Assembly: GCF_008122205.1 (NCBI RefSeq)
Contig: NZ_PHNJ01000008.1
Location: 146,188-210,187, forward strand
Length of the DNA stretch: 64,000 nucleotides
Source: Natronococcus pandeyae
GTDB lineage: Archaea; Halobacteriota; Halobacteria; Halobacteriales; Natrialbaceae
Reading direction: 5' to 3'
The position numbers were made by a program, and so were the translations under genes. Position 1 is the stretch's first letter. Each line of letters opens with the position of its first letter. This document shows, piece after piece, positions 18,900 to 27,404 of this stretch. The notes below the pieces were generated by a model that saw only the letters and a program-made list of their open reading frames with translations, was not told the DNA's origin and ran no database searches.

Positions 18900-19604
18900 A
18901 TGACTCGAGCAACAACCCGCTCTTTCCGTCCGCCGGTACCAAACCTCCGGACGGTACTTTTCTGGACGGCTGTCGTTCTCTTCGAGAGTTTGCTCGTGCT
19001 GACGTACGTCACGGTCCAGGGGGCTGAATTTGGGCTCTTTCACGTCTATCCGTTCGTTTGGCTCAACGTCGGTCTCTGGGCGGTTTGGCGGACGAATCCA
19101 AGATCCGCCCCCCGAGGGCGAACGTCGATTGCTGGAACGATCGCAGTCGGCTATTTTCTACTTCTGGGCTACGTTGGAGGACTGTTCAGCGAAGGGCACA
19201 GCCACCACGACCACCACGAGCACCTCCACGAGAGCCACGCAGAGTTCCTCTACGGTCTAGATATGACGATAACGGCACCACCGGGGTACGGGCCAGCCGT
19301 ATTTTACTCGAGTCCGGATCTACTGCTGGCTGTTTCGCCGTACAATTTCGTCGGTTACGTCGCTCTCGCGTACCTGATCTATGCAGCGATACTCGACATC
19401 TACAACGCGGCTCTTCCGGGCGTCCTCGGCTTGTTCACGTGTATCACCTGTAGTTGGCCGCTCCTTGCGACCATCGCCACGGGTGCCGGGGGTGCTACCG
19501 GTGCTGTCGCAACGACCGTCTACAGCCAGGCGTACGGTATTTCGACGGTTGCGTTCGTGCTCACAGTCGGCCTGCTGTACTGGCGCCCGTTTGCTCGGGA
19601 GTGA
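18900..19604 (+). CDS. Polytopic membrane protein with His-rich loop
   Basis: A 234-residue protein with about six membrane segments. Between the second and third thirds of the protein lies a His-rich soluble loop, GHSHHDHHEHLHESH (about residues 99-113). A later segment CITCSWPLLATIATGAGG has a Cys-x2-Cys at a membrane edge. Both features suggest binding of a transition metal such as copper or zinc. I do not recognise the family with certainty. It faces the ABC-2 exporter genes, which are convergent with it. Function unknown; a metal-handling role is inference. Confidence 0.72.
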   Translation: MTRATTRSFRPPVPNLRTVLFWTAVVLFESLLVLTYVTVQGAEFGLFHVYPFVWLNVGLWAVWRTNPRSAPRGRTSIAGTIAVGYFLLLGYVGGLFSEGHSHHDHHEHLHESHAEFLYGLDMTITAPPGYGPAVFYSSPDLLLAVSPYNFVGYVALAYLIYAAILDIYNAALPGVLGLFTCITCSWPLLATIATGAGGATGAVATTVYSQAYGISTVAFVLTVGLLYWRPFARE

Positions 19605-19806
19605 CTCGTCTGGTGAGGAGCCCCTGATTCACCCACGGCTAATCGACGCGGTAGATGATCGACGAAGGATCTCCGTGCATCCACGAGCCACCGACTCGTC
19701 GTATTCAAGAGTCAGGGTGTCAGTAGTCTCACTGCTTCCGGGGCCGTACTGAGGGCAGACGTCGAGCCACCACTCGCATCGAGAACGGCGAGGCGCCGTG
19801 AGTCCA

Positions 19807-20619
19807 TCAGTAGTCGCCGAGGACGCCAAGCCGTCTCGCTCGGCGAGTCGCGTACTGAAAGACTGCATATCCCAACACCAGGTATCCAGCAGCGACTCCG
19901 ACCAGAAGCGCGATTTCAGCCGGTGTGAATTCCCAGAGCCGGATGCCGTCGATCATCGCACGCTGGAGGAGGGCGCTCCCGTGGGCGAGGGGAAGAAATT
20001 GCAGCCACCCGAGGTCGAACGCGGGTGCGGAAATGAGCACGATAAACCCGAACTGGAGGAGGTTGAGCCAGTTGCCGATCTGTTTGTAGAGGACCGTGAC
20101 TCCGCCGGCCGCGAGACCGAGTCCAAGCACCGAGACGATGCTGAGCGTGGCGATGACGACGATCGTGAACAGGTGCAGTTCCAGCGTCGTCCCGGTGATG
20201 CCGATCATCACCGCCAGGATTATCGTCGAGGTGATGAACGTCCGTACGATCTTCGCGACGCCTTTCAACAGGGCAACAGGCGCGAATCCGAACGGCGTCA
20301 TCACGTGACGCTCGAGGGTCCCCCACTGAACCTCACTCCCGATATCGTTCGAGATGGAGGAGTACGCACCGACAGAAAGCGTCCACAGGAAGTAGCCGAC
20401 GATGATCCCTTCGATCGAGTCGGTGAGCGCTTGCCCGGCGACCATCTGCCCGCCGTAAAAGAGCACTCCGAAAAAGAACAGCGCAACGATGATTCCCCCG
20501 ATCGCATTGGCGGGATAGCGAACGAAGATCAAGTACTCCCGGTACAGAACCGCTTTCGAGAGGTGATAGTAGCCTGCGTTCCGTGGCGCGTCACCTGCGT
20601 CGGTATGTCGTGCAGTCAT
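19807..20619 (-). CDS. ABC-2 type transporter permease
   Basis: A 270-residue protein with six membrane segments and the ABC-2 permease layout: a cytoplasmic N-terminus, SIEGIIVGYFLWTLSVGAYS in the second/third helices, and WGTLERHVMTPFGFAPVALL, the characteristic coupling-helix segment after which the domain swings back into the membrane. It would form the channel for the ATPase encoded just upstream, whose stop overlaps this start by 4 bases (ATGA). The exported substrate is unknown; drug, lipid or polysaccharide export, or a role in copper or heme systems, are all possible. Confidence 0.88.
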   Translation of the reverse strand: MTARHTDAGDAPRNAGYYHLSKAVLYREYLIFVRYPANAIGGIIVALFFFGVLFYGGQMVAGQALTDSIEGIIVGYFLWTLSVGAYSSISNDIGSEVQWGTLERHVMTPFGFAPVALLKGVAKIVRTFITSTIILAVMIGITGTTLELHLFTIVVIATLSIVSVLGLGLAAGGVTVLYKQIGNWLNLLQFGFIVLISAPAFDLGWLQFLPLAHGSALLQRAMIDGIRLWEFTPAEIALLVGVAAGYLVLGYAVFQYATRRARRLGVLGDY

Positions 20620-21749
20620 CGGTCCCCACTCTCGAGGGACGTCATCCCGACGAACACGTCCTCGAGATCCGGTTCGACGGTCCGCACGTGTTCGAGCGGT
20701 ACGTCCTCGGCACGGAGTCGGTCCATCAGTTCGTACAGTCCATCGCTGTCCGTCGTGAGTTCGATGCGTGCACCGGGTTCCAACTGTTCGACACTGAGCG
20801 TATCGAATCGAGTCCGGAGTTTCGAAACGATCCGTCCGGTGAGACCACTGCTCGCGATCTCGATAGTATGTCGATCAGTCCCCTGGAGAAGTGCATCGAC
20901 GGTGTCGTCTGCGATAACCGTTCCATCGGACATAATGAGGACACGATCACAGACCGTCTCGACGACGTCCATACCGTGACTGCTGAGGATGACGGTCAGC
21001 CCTTCCTCCTCGACGAGACGTCGCAACTCCCGTTGCAGCGTGCGTGAACTCTCGATGTCCAGCCCCAGCGTTGGCTCGTCGAGGAAGAGTATCTCCGCTC
21101 CTCCTGCGAGAACGCTCGCCAGCGACACTTTTTGTTTCATCCCACGTGATAACTCACGGACGGGAACGTCCGCCTTCTCCGTGAGCCCCAACTGTGCGAG
21201 GAGTCGGTCGTGGCGCTCGCTCACTGAATCCGGATCGACACCGCTGATCGTGGCGAAGTATCGGAGGTTCTCCCTGACGGTTAATCGCCAGTAATCGTTC
21301 CGCGCCCCTTCCAGCATCGCATCGACGTACGCGTACGCTTCACGTGGCCGGTCGTAGACGTCGATCCCTCGGATTTGAACCGTCCCTTCGTCGGGAAGAA
21401 CCATCCCGAGAATCGACTTGATCAGCGTCGTCTTCCCGGCGCCGTTCGGGCCGAGCAATCCCACGATGGATCCGGTCTCGATGCCGAACGTGACGTCGTT
21501 TACCGCGGTAATTGCTTCCTCGCCATCACCGAACCGCTTGCTTAGACCGTCTACAGCGACAGCGACGTTCCGGCTGTCCGGTACCGACCTACCGACACCG
21601 TCAGAGACCTCACTCACGGACTCGATCATCCCACCGGAGCCCCTCTGATCGAACGATGACCTGTCGGCGGATACAGCGGCTTCTCTCTCCTCGAGCGTGT
21701 TGTCTGGGTGTTCCCCGCTCGCGGGCCGACTGTTGTCTCGCACGGTCAC
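20616..21749 (-). CDS. ABC transporter ATP-binding protein
   Basis: A 377-residue ATPase. Walker A GPNGAGKTT is at 100-108, the signature LSRGMKQKVSLA follows, then Walker B EILFLDEPTLGLD and the H-loop ILSSHGMD. The C-terminal 90 residues are the usual ABC-2 accessory domain. The ABC domain begins near residue 64, so the first 60 residues are an acidic, disordered extension. A TATA-like TTAAAA sits only 10-15 bases before 21749, which would put transcription start inside the annotated N-terminus. The real start may therefore be the ATG at 21629 (MIESVSEVSDG). Cotranscribed with the permease downstream. Confidence 0.88.
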   Translation of the reverse strand: MTVRDNSRPASGEHPDNTLEEREAAVSADRSSFDQRGSGGMIESVSEVSDGVGRSVPDSRNVAVAVDGLSKRFGDGEEAITAVNDVTFGIETGSIVGLLGPNGAGKTTLIKSILGMVLPDEGTVQIRGIDVYDRPREAYAYVDAMLEGARNDYWRLTVRENLRYFATISGVDPDSVSERHDRLLAQLGLTEKADVPVRELSRGMKQKVSLASVLAGGAEILFLDEPTLGLDIESSRTLQRELRRLVEEEGLTVILSSHGMDVVETVCDRVLIMSDGTVIADDTVDALLQGTDRHTIEIASSGLTGRIVSKLRTRFDTLSVEQLEPGARIELTTDSDGLYELMDRLRAEDVPLEHVRTVEPDLEDVFVGMTSLESGDR

Positions 21750-21842
21750 ACTCGTCTTTTAAGTGAGGCTACTACAAAAACGCGAGGCCGCTATCCCAGG
21801 CCGTATTCAAATACGACCGTGAGTTATCAGCGTCCGATGAGA

Positions 21843-21937
21843 CCACCACGAAAGCCCCTTCAGTCCCACCTCAGTCGGCTGCCTGGCCAGCCACCGTGGG
21901 TGGGACTGAAAGAGGGGTCCAGGGGCTTTCGTGGTAG
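21843..21937. repeat. Palindromic dispersed element, copy B
   Basis: Outer arms 21845-21859 (ACCACGAAAGCCCCT) and 21921-21935 are a perfect 15-base inverted repeat. Inner arms 21859-21870 (TTCAGTCCCACC) and 21899-21910 are also perfect. The core holds GGCTGCCTGGCCAGCC, the reverse complement of the core in the copy at 2495-2658. The element would fold into one long hairpin. It sits in the 274-base gap upstream of the ABC ATPase gene and downstream of the small Cys protein. Confidence 0.78.
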
Positions 21938-22023
21938 ACGAGAGAGGAGTCGTTGAAGGACGATTCGAAGAGACTGACGTAACGCACTCGTTACAGGGTG
22001 GAAAGCTGCGGCTCCGAGGGCCG

Positions 22024-22377
22024 TCAATACCGGTTCTGGACGTCGTCCATCTCGCACTGGACGCAGCGGTCGTCAGCGAAACAGGCGATACTGTCGTAGG
22101 GGCAGTCGTGCGCTTCGACGTCGACAGAGAGGCGGCGCTTCGCGTGTTCCCATTCGACCTCCCAGTCTTCGATGTCCATCTCGGCGGACGTGAATACGAC
22201 ATCGTCGTCTCGATCGACGATCTTTGCGACGGTGACGGAGTGCTGGTGGTCTTTTACAACGTCGATTGCGTCCGGGTACGACGAACACCGGATCTGCTTT
22301 GACTCGGCGCTGTCGTCCAAAAGACGGACTGTAATGGAGCCGTCGACCTCTTCAGTCGGATCTAATCCACCCGCCAT
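22024..22377 (-). CDS. Acidic protein with C-terminal Cys motif
   Basis: A 117-residue protein starting MAGGLDPTEEVDGSITVRL. The last third carries HDCPYDSIACFADDRCVQCEMDD, with five Cys including a Cys-x2-Cys, consistent with a small zinc-binding site. The N-terminal part has beta-strand-like alternation. The start at 22377 is preferred because the upstream extension is Arg/Ser-rich and non-haloarchaeal. I do not recognise the family. It stands alone between two gaps. Function unknown. Confidence 0.62.
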   Translation of the reverse strand: MAGGLDPTEEVDGSITVRLLDDSAESKQIRCSSYPDAIDVVKDHQHSVTVAKIVDRDDDVVFTSAEMDIEDWEVEWEHAKRRLSVDVEAHDCPYDSIACFADDRCVQCEMDDVQNRY

Positions 22378-22639
22378 ACTCGTCTCATTGGACCGACACC
22401 GGAAAAGACCGTGCTTCGAGAACGATTTCCGCCCCAGGTGCAACGAATTTCGTGTTGTCCAATCGGATATCCGTGAACAGTGCTGTGCTGGGAGTGCTCG
22501 AGGCGCATCCGAACCGACGAAATCCCGACGTGGCACTCCGACGCGTGAACCGGCGACGAAGCCTCGAGCAGTCCACAACCGTCTCAATTTGCGTCAAGCT
22601 ATTTTTCCCTCTCAGGGGCTGCTCGTTCTACGTTCTGGT

Positions 22640-22843
22640 CTATCCATCTACGAGATCGACGACGATTCGAGCGACGTCGTCCTCGAGATTGTAGTACTTC
22701 GTCGTCTCGGAGAAACGCTGCCGAGGGGACGATTCGTCTGTCACGCATCGGATCCACTCGCCGTCATCCTGCTCGAGCACCACCATCTCGACGAACTCCT
22801 CGCGTCGTCCGTCCTGAAGGTTGATGGTAATTTCCCCACGCAT
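22640..22843 (-). CDS. Small acidic beta-rich protein (67 aa)
   Basis: A 67-residue protein starting MRGEITINLQDGRREEF and ending ARIVVDLVDG. It is acidic with alternating hydrophobic residues and has no Cys cluster. Evidence for a real gene is composition plus a well-placed promoter: TTATAGTATC in plus orientation (22862-22871) is centred about 24-27 bases before the start, as for leaderless haloarchaeal genes. It resembles small conserved haloarchaeal proteins, but no family is claimed. Confidence 0.6.
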   Translation of the reverse strand: MRGEITINLQDGRREEFVEMVVLEQDDGEWIRCVTDESSPRQRFSETTKYYNLEDDVARIVVDLVDG

Positions 22844-23222
22844 ACGTTCTCATCAAAATGTTATAGTATCTGTTTTGTGGTTTGCTTGCCGAAACACGGG
22901 GAGGACTCCATCACCAGGGTACGGCCGTACAAGTGAGAGGATCGCCTCACTCGGTCCGTGACGATCCGTGTGTACGGATACGTCCTCCTCTCGCCAAGTT
23001 TTGTACTCGAGCGGGATCCTCCGGCGAACTAACGGCGTTCGCTGGTCCACAGAACGGTAGTCCATCGCCAAACGGCCGCTGCGGTGTATCTGACGATGTT
23101 CGGTCCGCAGTTCGACGCAATAGCCGGCTGGAAAAGAATCGAAGGAGCAGGAACGAGTTCTCGATTCGTGCGACTGACGCCGCTGCGCTGGCCGAAAATT
23201 ACGGGCCGGCGCGAACCGTCTC
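22844..23222. other. Intergenic region, no gene seen
   Basis: These 379 bases hold the promoter of the small gene at its left edge and otherwise nothing I can support. Open frames here are very basic (Arg/Lys runs) and are shadows of the Lys-rich tail of the neighbouring gene. Confidence 0.5.
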
Positions 23223-24794
23223 TCAGTTCTTCTTTTCCTTTTCTTCTTTCTTGCCGTCCTTGCCCTTCTTTTCGTCTTTCTTGTTGTCCTTCTCGTCGTC
23301 TTTACCTTTCTTTTTGTCCTTCTTGTCACCCGCGCCTTCGCTGACGGCACTCGCGTCGGCCACCTGCACGTTCCTGTTCAGCTGGAAGTTCAACTGCTCC
23401 GCCACCGCGTCACCGTCGTCGGTAGCGTACGCGATCGCTCCCTGCTGTTCGTTGACGTTCAGTTGCTCGACGAACTGTAGCTGGTCGATTTCGGCGGCGG
23501 CCACCTGCTGTGCACTCCCGTTCCCGTTCTCGTAGGCGAGCGCCCACGACTCGTCGCCGTTCGTATCCTCCCCGTTCACCACTGCGGTCGCGCTGCAATG
23601 GGAGTCTTCGACGTTCAACCCCTCCGCCGACGCGACCTGCGCGTTGAAGTTCGCCTGGTAGCTCTCCTGTCGAGCCGTCGCGGTGCTCTCGTCGAGTCCG
23701 ACGGCGATCGCGGCGTTCTGCAGGCTGATGTTCTCCTGGCCGACGCTCTGGACCTGCGTGATGTCCGCGGACGCTTCCTGGACGTTCGATTGGCTCGAGC
23801 CGTCGTCCGTTCGCTTCATCTTCTCGTCCGAGAGCTCGCCGGTCATGTCCGCGTTGGCGGTAACCTGGTCGGCCGACGTCCAGTCGAAGTTGATCGCGGT
23901 GGCGTCGGCGACCTGTTCGTTGTGGTTGAACTGTGAGCTCACCTGGTACGCCTCCGCGACGCTGCCGTCGCCGACGGCGATCGCGATAGCGACGCCCTGA
24001 TCGCTGACGTTGAACTGCGAGACCTCCTGTGACTGCTCGACCGACGCCTCCGCCTCCTGGTCGTCGGCGTCGCCGATGTTCACCGCGGCGGCCTCGGCGT
24101 GCTGGTAGTTCTCGTTCGTCTGTGCGCTCTGTTGATACGCTTCGGTCTCGCTACCACCTTCGGCGATGGCGACGGCGGTGCTCTGACTGCTGTAGTTGAG
24201 CTGGTCGACCTCCTGGCTCTGCTCGATCGTCGCCTGGGCGAACTGCTCGCTCTGGTAGGTGTCCTCGCTGACGACCCAGCCGTTGAACTCCCGGTACCCA
24301 GTCTCCTCGGCGAAGACGATGTAGGCGTTGCCGACGTTGTTGAACGTCTCGCTGTTCATCTCTTCGTCGACGGCTATCGACTCGGCGCTCCCCTCCTGGG
24401 TGTTGCTGTTGTCCTGGTCGGACTGCTGGACCGCCGCCGCCTCGCCGCCGTCGATAGCGATACTGATGGCGTTGCCCTGTTGATTGACGTTGAGCTGGGA
24501 CACGTCCTGGTACTGGATGACCTGCGCGGCGGACTCCTCCGATCCCGCGGTGATCTCGCCCTCGTGATTGTCGACCCACGAGTCGAGGTCGTCCTCGGAC
24601 GAATCGGCTCCGAAGATCAGATACACGTCGTCGCAGCCGACGTCGTGAACCTCACCGTCGTGAGTCTCGTCCGAGTCCGCGTGCGTGGTGCCGGCCGTCG
24701 CGCCGAGTGCGCCGACGCCAAGCCCGGTCGCCGCGATTCCTTTGAGGTAGCCCCGTCGCTTCATTTCGCCGTGATTCTCATGATCTTCTGCCAT
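23223..24794 (-). CDS. Tat-exported curlin-like repeat protein with Lys-rich tail
   Basis: A 523-residue protein. The Tat signal is MKRRGYLKG (Arg13-Arg14) with the hydrophobic run GIAATGLGVGALGAT and no lipobox. The mature part contains about five imperfect units of 70-90 residues, each with Q-x-Q-x-V-x-Q-x-N, then A-I-A, then Q-x3-Q-x-N-x-N and an Ala-rich A-x-A-x-A stretch (examples: VSQLNVNQQGNAISIAI, VSQFNVSDQGVAIAIAV, VEQLNVNEQQGAIAYAT). This Gln/Asn/Gly/Ala periodicity resembles curlin repeats and predicts a beta-solenoid or amyloid-forming surface fibre. The last 35 residues are almost all Lys, Asp, Glu and Gly. No csgG-like secretion gene is adjacent, so the curli analogy is inference. 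Confidence 0.75.
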   Translation of the reverse strand: MAEDHENHGEMKRRGYLKGIAATGLGVGALGATAGTTHADSDETHDGEVHDVGCDDVYLIFGADSSEDDLDSWVDNHEGEITAGSEESAAQVIQYQDVSQLNVNQQGNAISIAIDGGEAAAVQQSDQDNSNTQEGSAESIAVDEEMNSETFNNVGNAYIVFAEETGYREFNGWVVSEDTYQSEQFAQATIEQSQEVDQLNYSSQSTAVAIAEGGSETEAYQQSAQTNENYQHAEAAAVNIGDADDQEAEASVEQSQEVSQFNVSDQGVAIAIAVGDGSVAEAYQVSSQFNHNEQVADATAINFDWTSADQVTANADMTGELSDEKMKRTDDGSSQSNVQEASADITQVQSVGQENISLQNAAIAVGLDESTATARQESYQANFNAQVASAEGLNVEDSHCSATAVVNGEDTNGDESWALAYENGNGSAQQVAAAEIDQLQFVEQLNVNEQQGAIAYATDDGDAVAEQLNFQLNRNVQVADASAVSEGAGDKKDKKKGKDDEKDNKKDEKKGKDGKKEEKEKKN

Positions 24795-25059
24795 GACGTG
24801 AGTTAGCAGATTCGAAGTCAGTACTCTGTTATTGACTGTGTTCCAGCGATAATTATCGGTCTACCGTGTATTTGCAGAATTGAAACCGAACGACAACGAC
24901 GACAGGAAGTGCATTGTCATATGCACGGATCTGTACCAGCAGAGAATCAGATCGAAGACAGGGAGACGGCTATTGGGACGTGAGTGAAGAACGATCCGAC
25001 GACAGGCGACCTCGAGTAACCACGCCGCAGTTTGCTGCAGCTGCGGAGGGGGTCAGGTG

Positions 25060-25308
25060 ATGCCCGTCGATAGCTCGTTCACCGGCGTCATCGACGACAC
25101 GACGGCCGTACTGCTCCTCGAAGCGGACGGTGACGTCGTCGAACAGCTGGCTGTCGACGTCGAGACGCTCGCGGAAGCGCTGTTCGATTGCCGCGTTTCC
25201 GGCGGCGCGCTCGTCGATCTGGAGTGCGAGCTCGAACGTGAACGAGCGCACCGCGAGCGTCCGCGGGAGACGTTCGATCACCTCTCGAGGCGACCGAGCG
25301 AACGATAG
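25060..25308 (+). CDS. DUF3006 family protein
   Basis: An 82-residue protein. The pattern TGVIDDTTAVLLLEADGDVV (about residues 8-27) and the ending RETFDHLSRRPSER match haloarchaeal DUF3006 proteins, small beta-barrel proteins of unknown role often found beside ComEC-like metallo-beta-lactamase genes. No such gene is here. The start at 25060 (MPVDSSFTG) directly follows a GTG that could also initiate. The 265 bases upstream contain no other gene. Confidence 0.6.
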   Translation: MPVDSSFTGVIDDTTAVLLLEADGDVVEQLAVDVETLAEALFDCRVSGGALVDLECELERERAHRERPRETFDHLSRRPSER

Positions 25309-25345
25309 CGACGACTCAGTCTCGAAGGGGTGGATCCGGATCTCG

Positions 25346-25397
25346 CTATAGCAACGACTGAAACGAGTTGCACACCGATTTTCAGTGGCTACTGTAG
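25346..25397. repeat. MITE-like element, short copy
   Basis: The left end CTATAGCAACGACTGAAA and the reverse complement of the right end (CTACAGTAGCCACTGAAA) agree at 14 of 18 positions. Left and right ends match the longer copies at 38092 and 58561, but the central part is missing, leaving 52 bases. It lies in the 333-base gap (25309-25641) before the PH-domain gene, which otherwise contains no gene. Confidence 0.75.
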
Positions 25398-25641
25398 TCT
25401 GTGCTCCCAGATCTCGGCCACCGTCTTATTGATAAGACGATAACTGACGCACCACCCGTCCTGAAATAACAAAGCAAAGCTGAGGTCCTTGCGGCACCGA
25501 TCGACGAGAACGAAGAATGAGAATAGGGATTACCACTCGAGCACCCACCCTCGAGGTCGGCTCGCCTCCGTTCGATCCGGATGCCGCTGGCGGGCGCACC
25601 GTCGAAATCGACTGGAGTGACGGGGCGGAGGGCGAAGACCG

Positions 25642-26199
25642 ATGAACGAAATGCAGTCTTCCCACGGGGAACTCGCCGATGCCGACTGGCTCCACCTGAC
25701 CGACGGCGAGCAGGTCCGGTGGGCCGGCCGCCCGTCCTGGCTCACCATTGCGTCCTCGATCGCGTTCGGCGTTCTCGTCATGTCGATCGGGATCGCACTC
25801 GCAGTCTGGCTCTCGACGATCGTTCCCGGCACGGGCTTGCCCTCCTGGACGGCCTCCCTCCCGCTGGTGTTGGCCCTGATCGGCGTCGGGAAAGTGGGTT
25901 CGGCGTACCTCAACTGGATTCGGCTCCTGTACGTGATCACCGACGAGGAGATCTACGTCAAACACGGGCTGATCTCTCGAGACGTCACGCAGATTCGACT
26001 CGACAGGGTCCAGAACACCGGGTACAATCAGTCCGCACTCGAGCGCGCGCTCTCGTTCGGCGACGTCGTCATCTACACCGCCGGGACGTCGACCGAGGAC
26101 GTCACGTTCCGTAGCGTTCCGAACCCAGAACGCGTCAAACGAACGCTCACCCACCTCCTGAGCGAGAGTCGATCGCCGCAGCCGAGGGACGATCTCTGA
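25642..26199 (+). CDS. PH-domain (bPH2/YdbS-like) membrane protein
   Basis: A 185-residue protein. A short cytoplasmic N-terminus with DGEQVRWAGRPSW is followed by two membrane helices (about residues 37-58 and 66-88). Then comes a bacterial PH domain with YVITDEEIYVKHGLISRDVTQIRLDRVQNTGYNQSALERALSFGDV, here quoted in part: ITDEEIYVKHGLISRDV. This is the DUF304/YdbS layout. Such proteins are thought to help membrane homeostasis, but the role is not established. The gene converges on the Bat-like regulator. Start at 25642 fits the family. Confidence 0.85.
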   Translation: MNEMQSSHGELADADWLHLTDGEQVRWAGRPSWLTIASSIAFGVLVMSIGIALAVWLSTIVPGTGLPSWTASLPLVLALIGVGKVGSAYLNWIRLLYVITDEEIYVKHGLISRDVTQIRLDRVQNTGYNQSALERALSFGDVVIYTAGTSTEDVTFRSVPNPERVKRTLTHLLSESRSPQPRDDL

Positions 26200-26388
26200 G
26201 GCGCGCCGAGATCTCGGCATCGACCTCGAAAGCGACCGGTCGACTACCTGCGAATCGCTAGCGGGGCTGACGATCGGGGGAGCGGCTCGGCTGGTACGAT
26301 CAACAGCTCTGTCCGACCTCACACAGAACGGCTGATCCGCGTTCAGTTGGGTGAGTGGATCCTATTCGACATCTCACTCGGATGCTCT

Positions 26389-27060
26389 TCAGTCGTGAGA
26401 GGAGTCGCCAACGATCGTTGGAAGGAGTTTTCGCTGGGCCGACGCGAGGTGTTCCGCGAACGTTGCTCTGTTGATATCGAGAGCCTCGGCGACCTCCCCT
26501 GCGGTGGCCCCTCTCGGACGCTCGAAGTACCCCATCTCGAGTGCCATCTGGAGGACCTCTACCTGCCGGTTTGTGAGGATGTCACGATCGACGTGAACGA
26601 GTGTCGACTCCGATTTCGACAGTTCCGAGCGGATGATGCGCTCGACCGACATGTCGTTGTATCGCGAGCGAAGCTCCGTGAGGATCGTCCGGATCTCGTC
26701 GATCTCGGAGACGTGGAAGGTAACGAACAGCGTTCCGTCCCGCGCTTCGACGTTCGCGACCGGACAGCCGAACTGTTCGATCGACATGCAGGGACAGTCC
26801 TGCCGGTACTGTCGTTCGAATCGATAAATCTCGCTGGAGGCGTCGGTGAACACCGTTTCGATCGGAACGGAGAGCTCCGTCGGTTCCGAACCCGAATCGT
26901 CCGTCGACTCGAGGACGAACTCTTCGATCGTCCGGTCGGTGTCCGGATCGGGAGACCAGGAGATCGACCGGCTGGTTCCACCAGTCTCCCCCGAGACGTC
27001 GGCGACCGGACACTCCTGTGGCGCGTTGAACCGGAGCTCGACTCGGATACCCCCACCCAT
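26389..27060 (-). CDS. Bat/DmsR-type helix-turn-helix regulator
   Basis: A 223-residue regulator. The C-terminal HTH_10 domain (LTNRQVEVLQMALEMGYFER ... EVAEALDINRATFAEHL) is the bacterio-opsin-activator type. The N-terminal half carries conserved-looking Cys: Cys17 (QECPVAD) and a cluster QDCPCMSIEQFGCPVAN near residues 88-104, which could hold an Fe-S cluster or zinc and sense oxygen or redox state. It is divergent from a DMSO-reductase-type operon, the position held by dmsR in Halobacterium, so control of that operon is likely. The ATG at 27060 is preferred over an upstream TTG. Confidence 0.85.
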   Translation of the reverse strand: MGGGIRVELRFNAPQECPVADVSGETGGTSRSISWSPDPDTDRTIEEFVLESTDDSGSEPTELSVPIETVFTDASSEIYRFERQYRQDCPCMSIEQFGCPVANVEARDGTLFVTFHVSEIDEIRTILTELRSRYNDMSVERIIRSELSKSESTLVHVDRDILTNRQVEVLQMALEMGYFERPRGATAGEVAEALDINRATFAEHLASAQRKLLPTIVGDSSHD

Positions 27061-27105
27061 GATCCTCGTTACCAAGTCTGCGGGTGAAAGCGGACTGCAG
27101 GCACT

Positions 27106-27136
27106 TTCAGGGATGACCTATATTAGGTGCCCTGAA
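27106..27136. promoter_or_regulatory. Nested dyad in the regulator-operon gap
   Basis: TTCAGGG (27106-27112) and CCCTGAA (27130-27136) are perfect inverted arms. Inside them ACCTA (27116-27120) and TAGGT (27124-27128) form a second dyad around TAT. The inner dyad overlaps an AT-rich CTATATTA that could be a TATA box for the minus-strand regulator. This is a candidate operator for autoregulation. Confidence 0.5.
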
Positions 27137-27190
27137 GCTGACACTCAGCGATCGTGATCGTTCCCACCCGGATCGCCAACGCTCACGACC

Positions 27191-27208
27191 CTATATAAAC
27201 ACCCACAG
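27191..27208 (+). promoter_or_regulatory. TATA box and downstream motif, promoter 1 of the DMSO-type cluster
   Basis: CTATATAAAC (27191-27200) is a strong archaeal TATA box, followed after one base by CCCACAG (27202-27208). The same TATAAAC-N-CCCACAG arrangement recurs at 28675-28689. The first gene starts at 27405, so the leader would be about 180 bases, long for a haloarchaeon. Confidence 0.65.
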
Positions 27209-27404
27209 CTCTGTGCGAGAGGGGGTTTCCTCTCGAGTCACGGACTAGCAGCCGATGAACCCATCGAGGAGAACCCACCCGTCGAAGACCGTCCGCGGTT
27301 CATCACGAACCGACGAGCGAGAATCGTCGACCAGTCTCGCGCGAACCGAACCACGTCGACCGTCAGTTGACGCCACTCCGAGAGAGTTCTGGACCCCGTA
27401 AACG

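Noticed and set aside
22853..23350. Basic Lys/Arg-rich minus-strand frame
   Set aside because: It is the out-of-frame reading of the Lys-rich tail of the curlin-like gene.
27255..27401. 48-codon frame between promoter 1 and the Mrp-type ATPase
   Set aside because: Arg/Ser/Thr-rich and basic, unlike haloarchaeal proteins. It ends 3 bases before the ATPase ATG, so a leader peptide is conceivable, but nothing else supports it.
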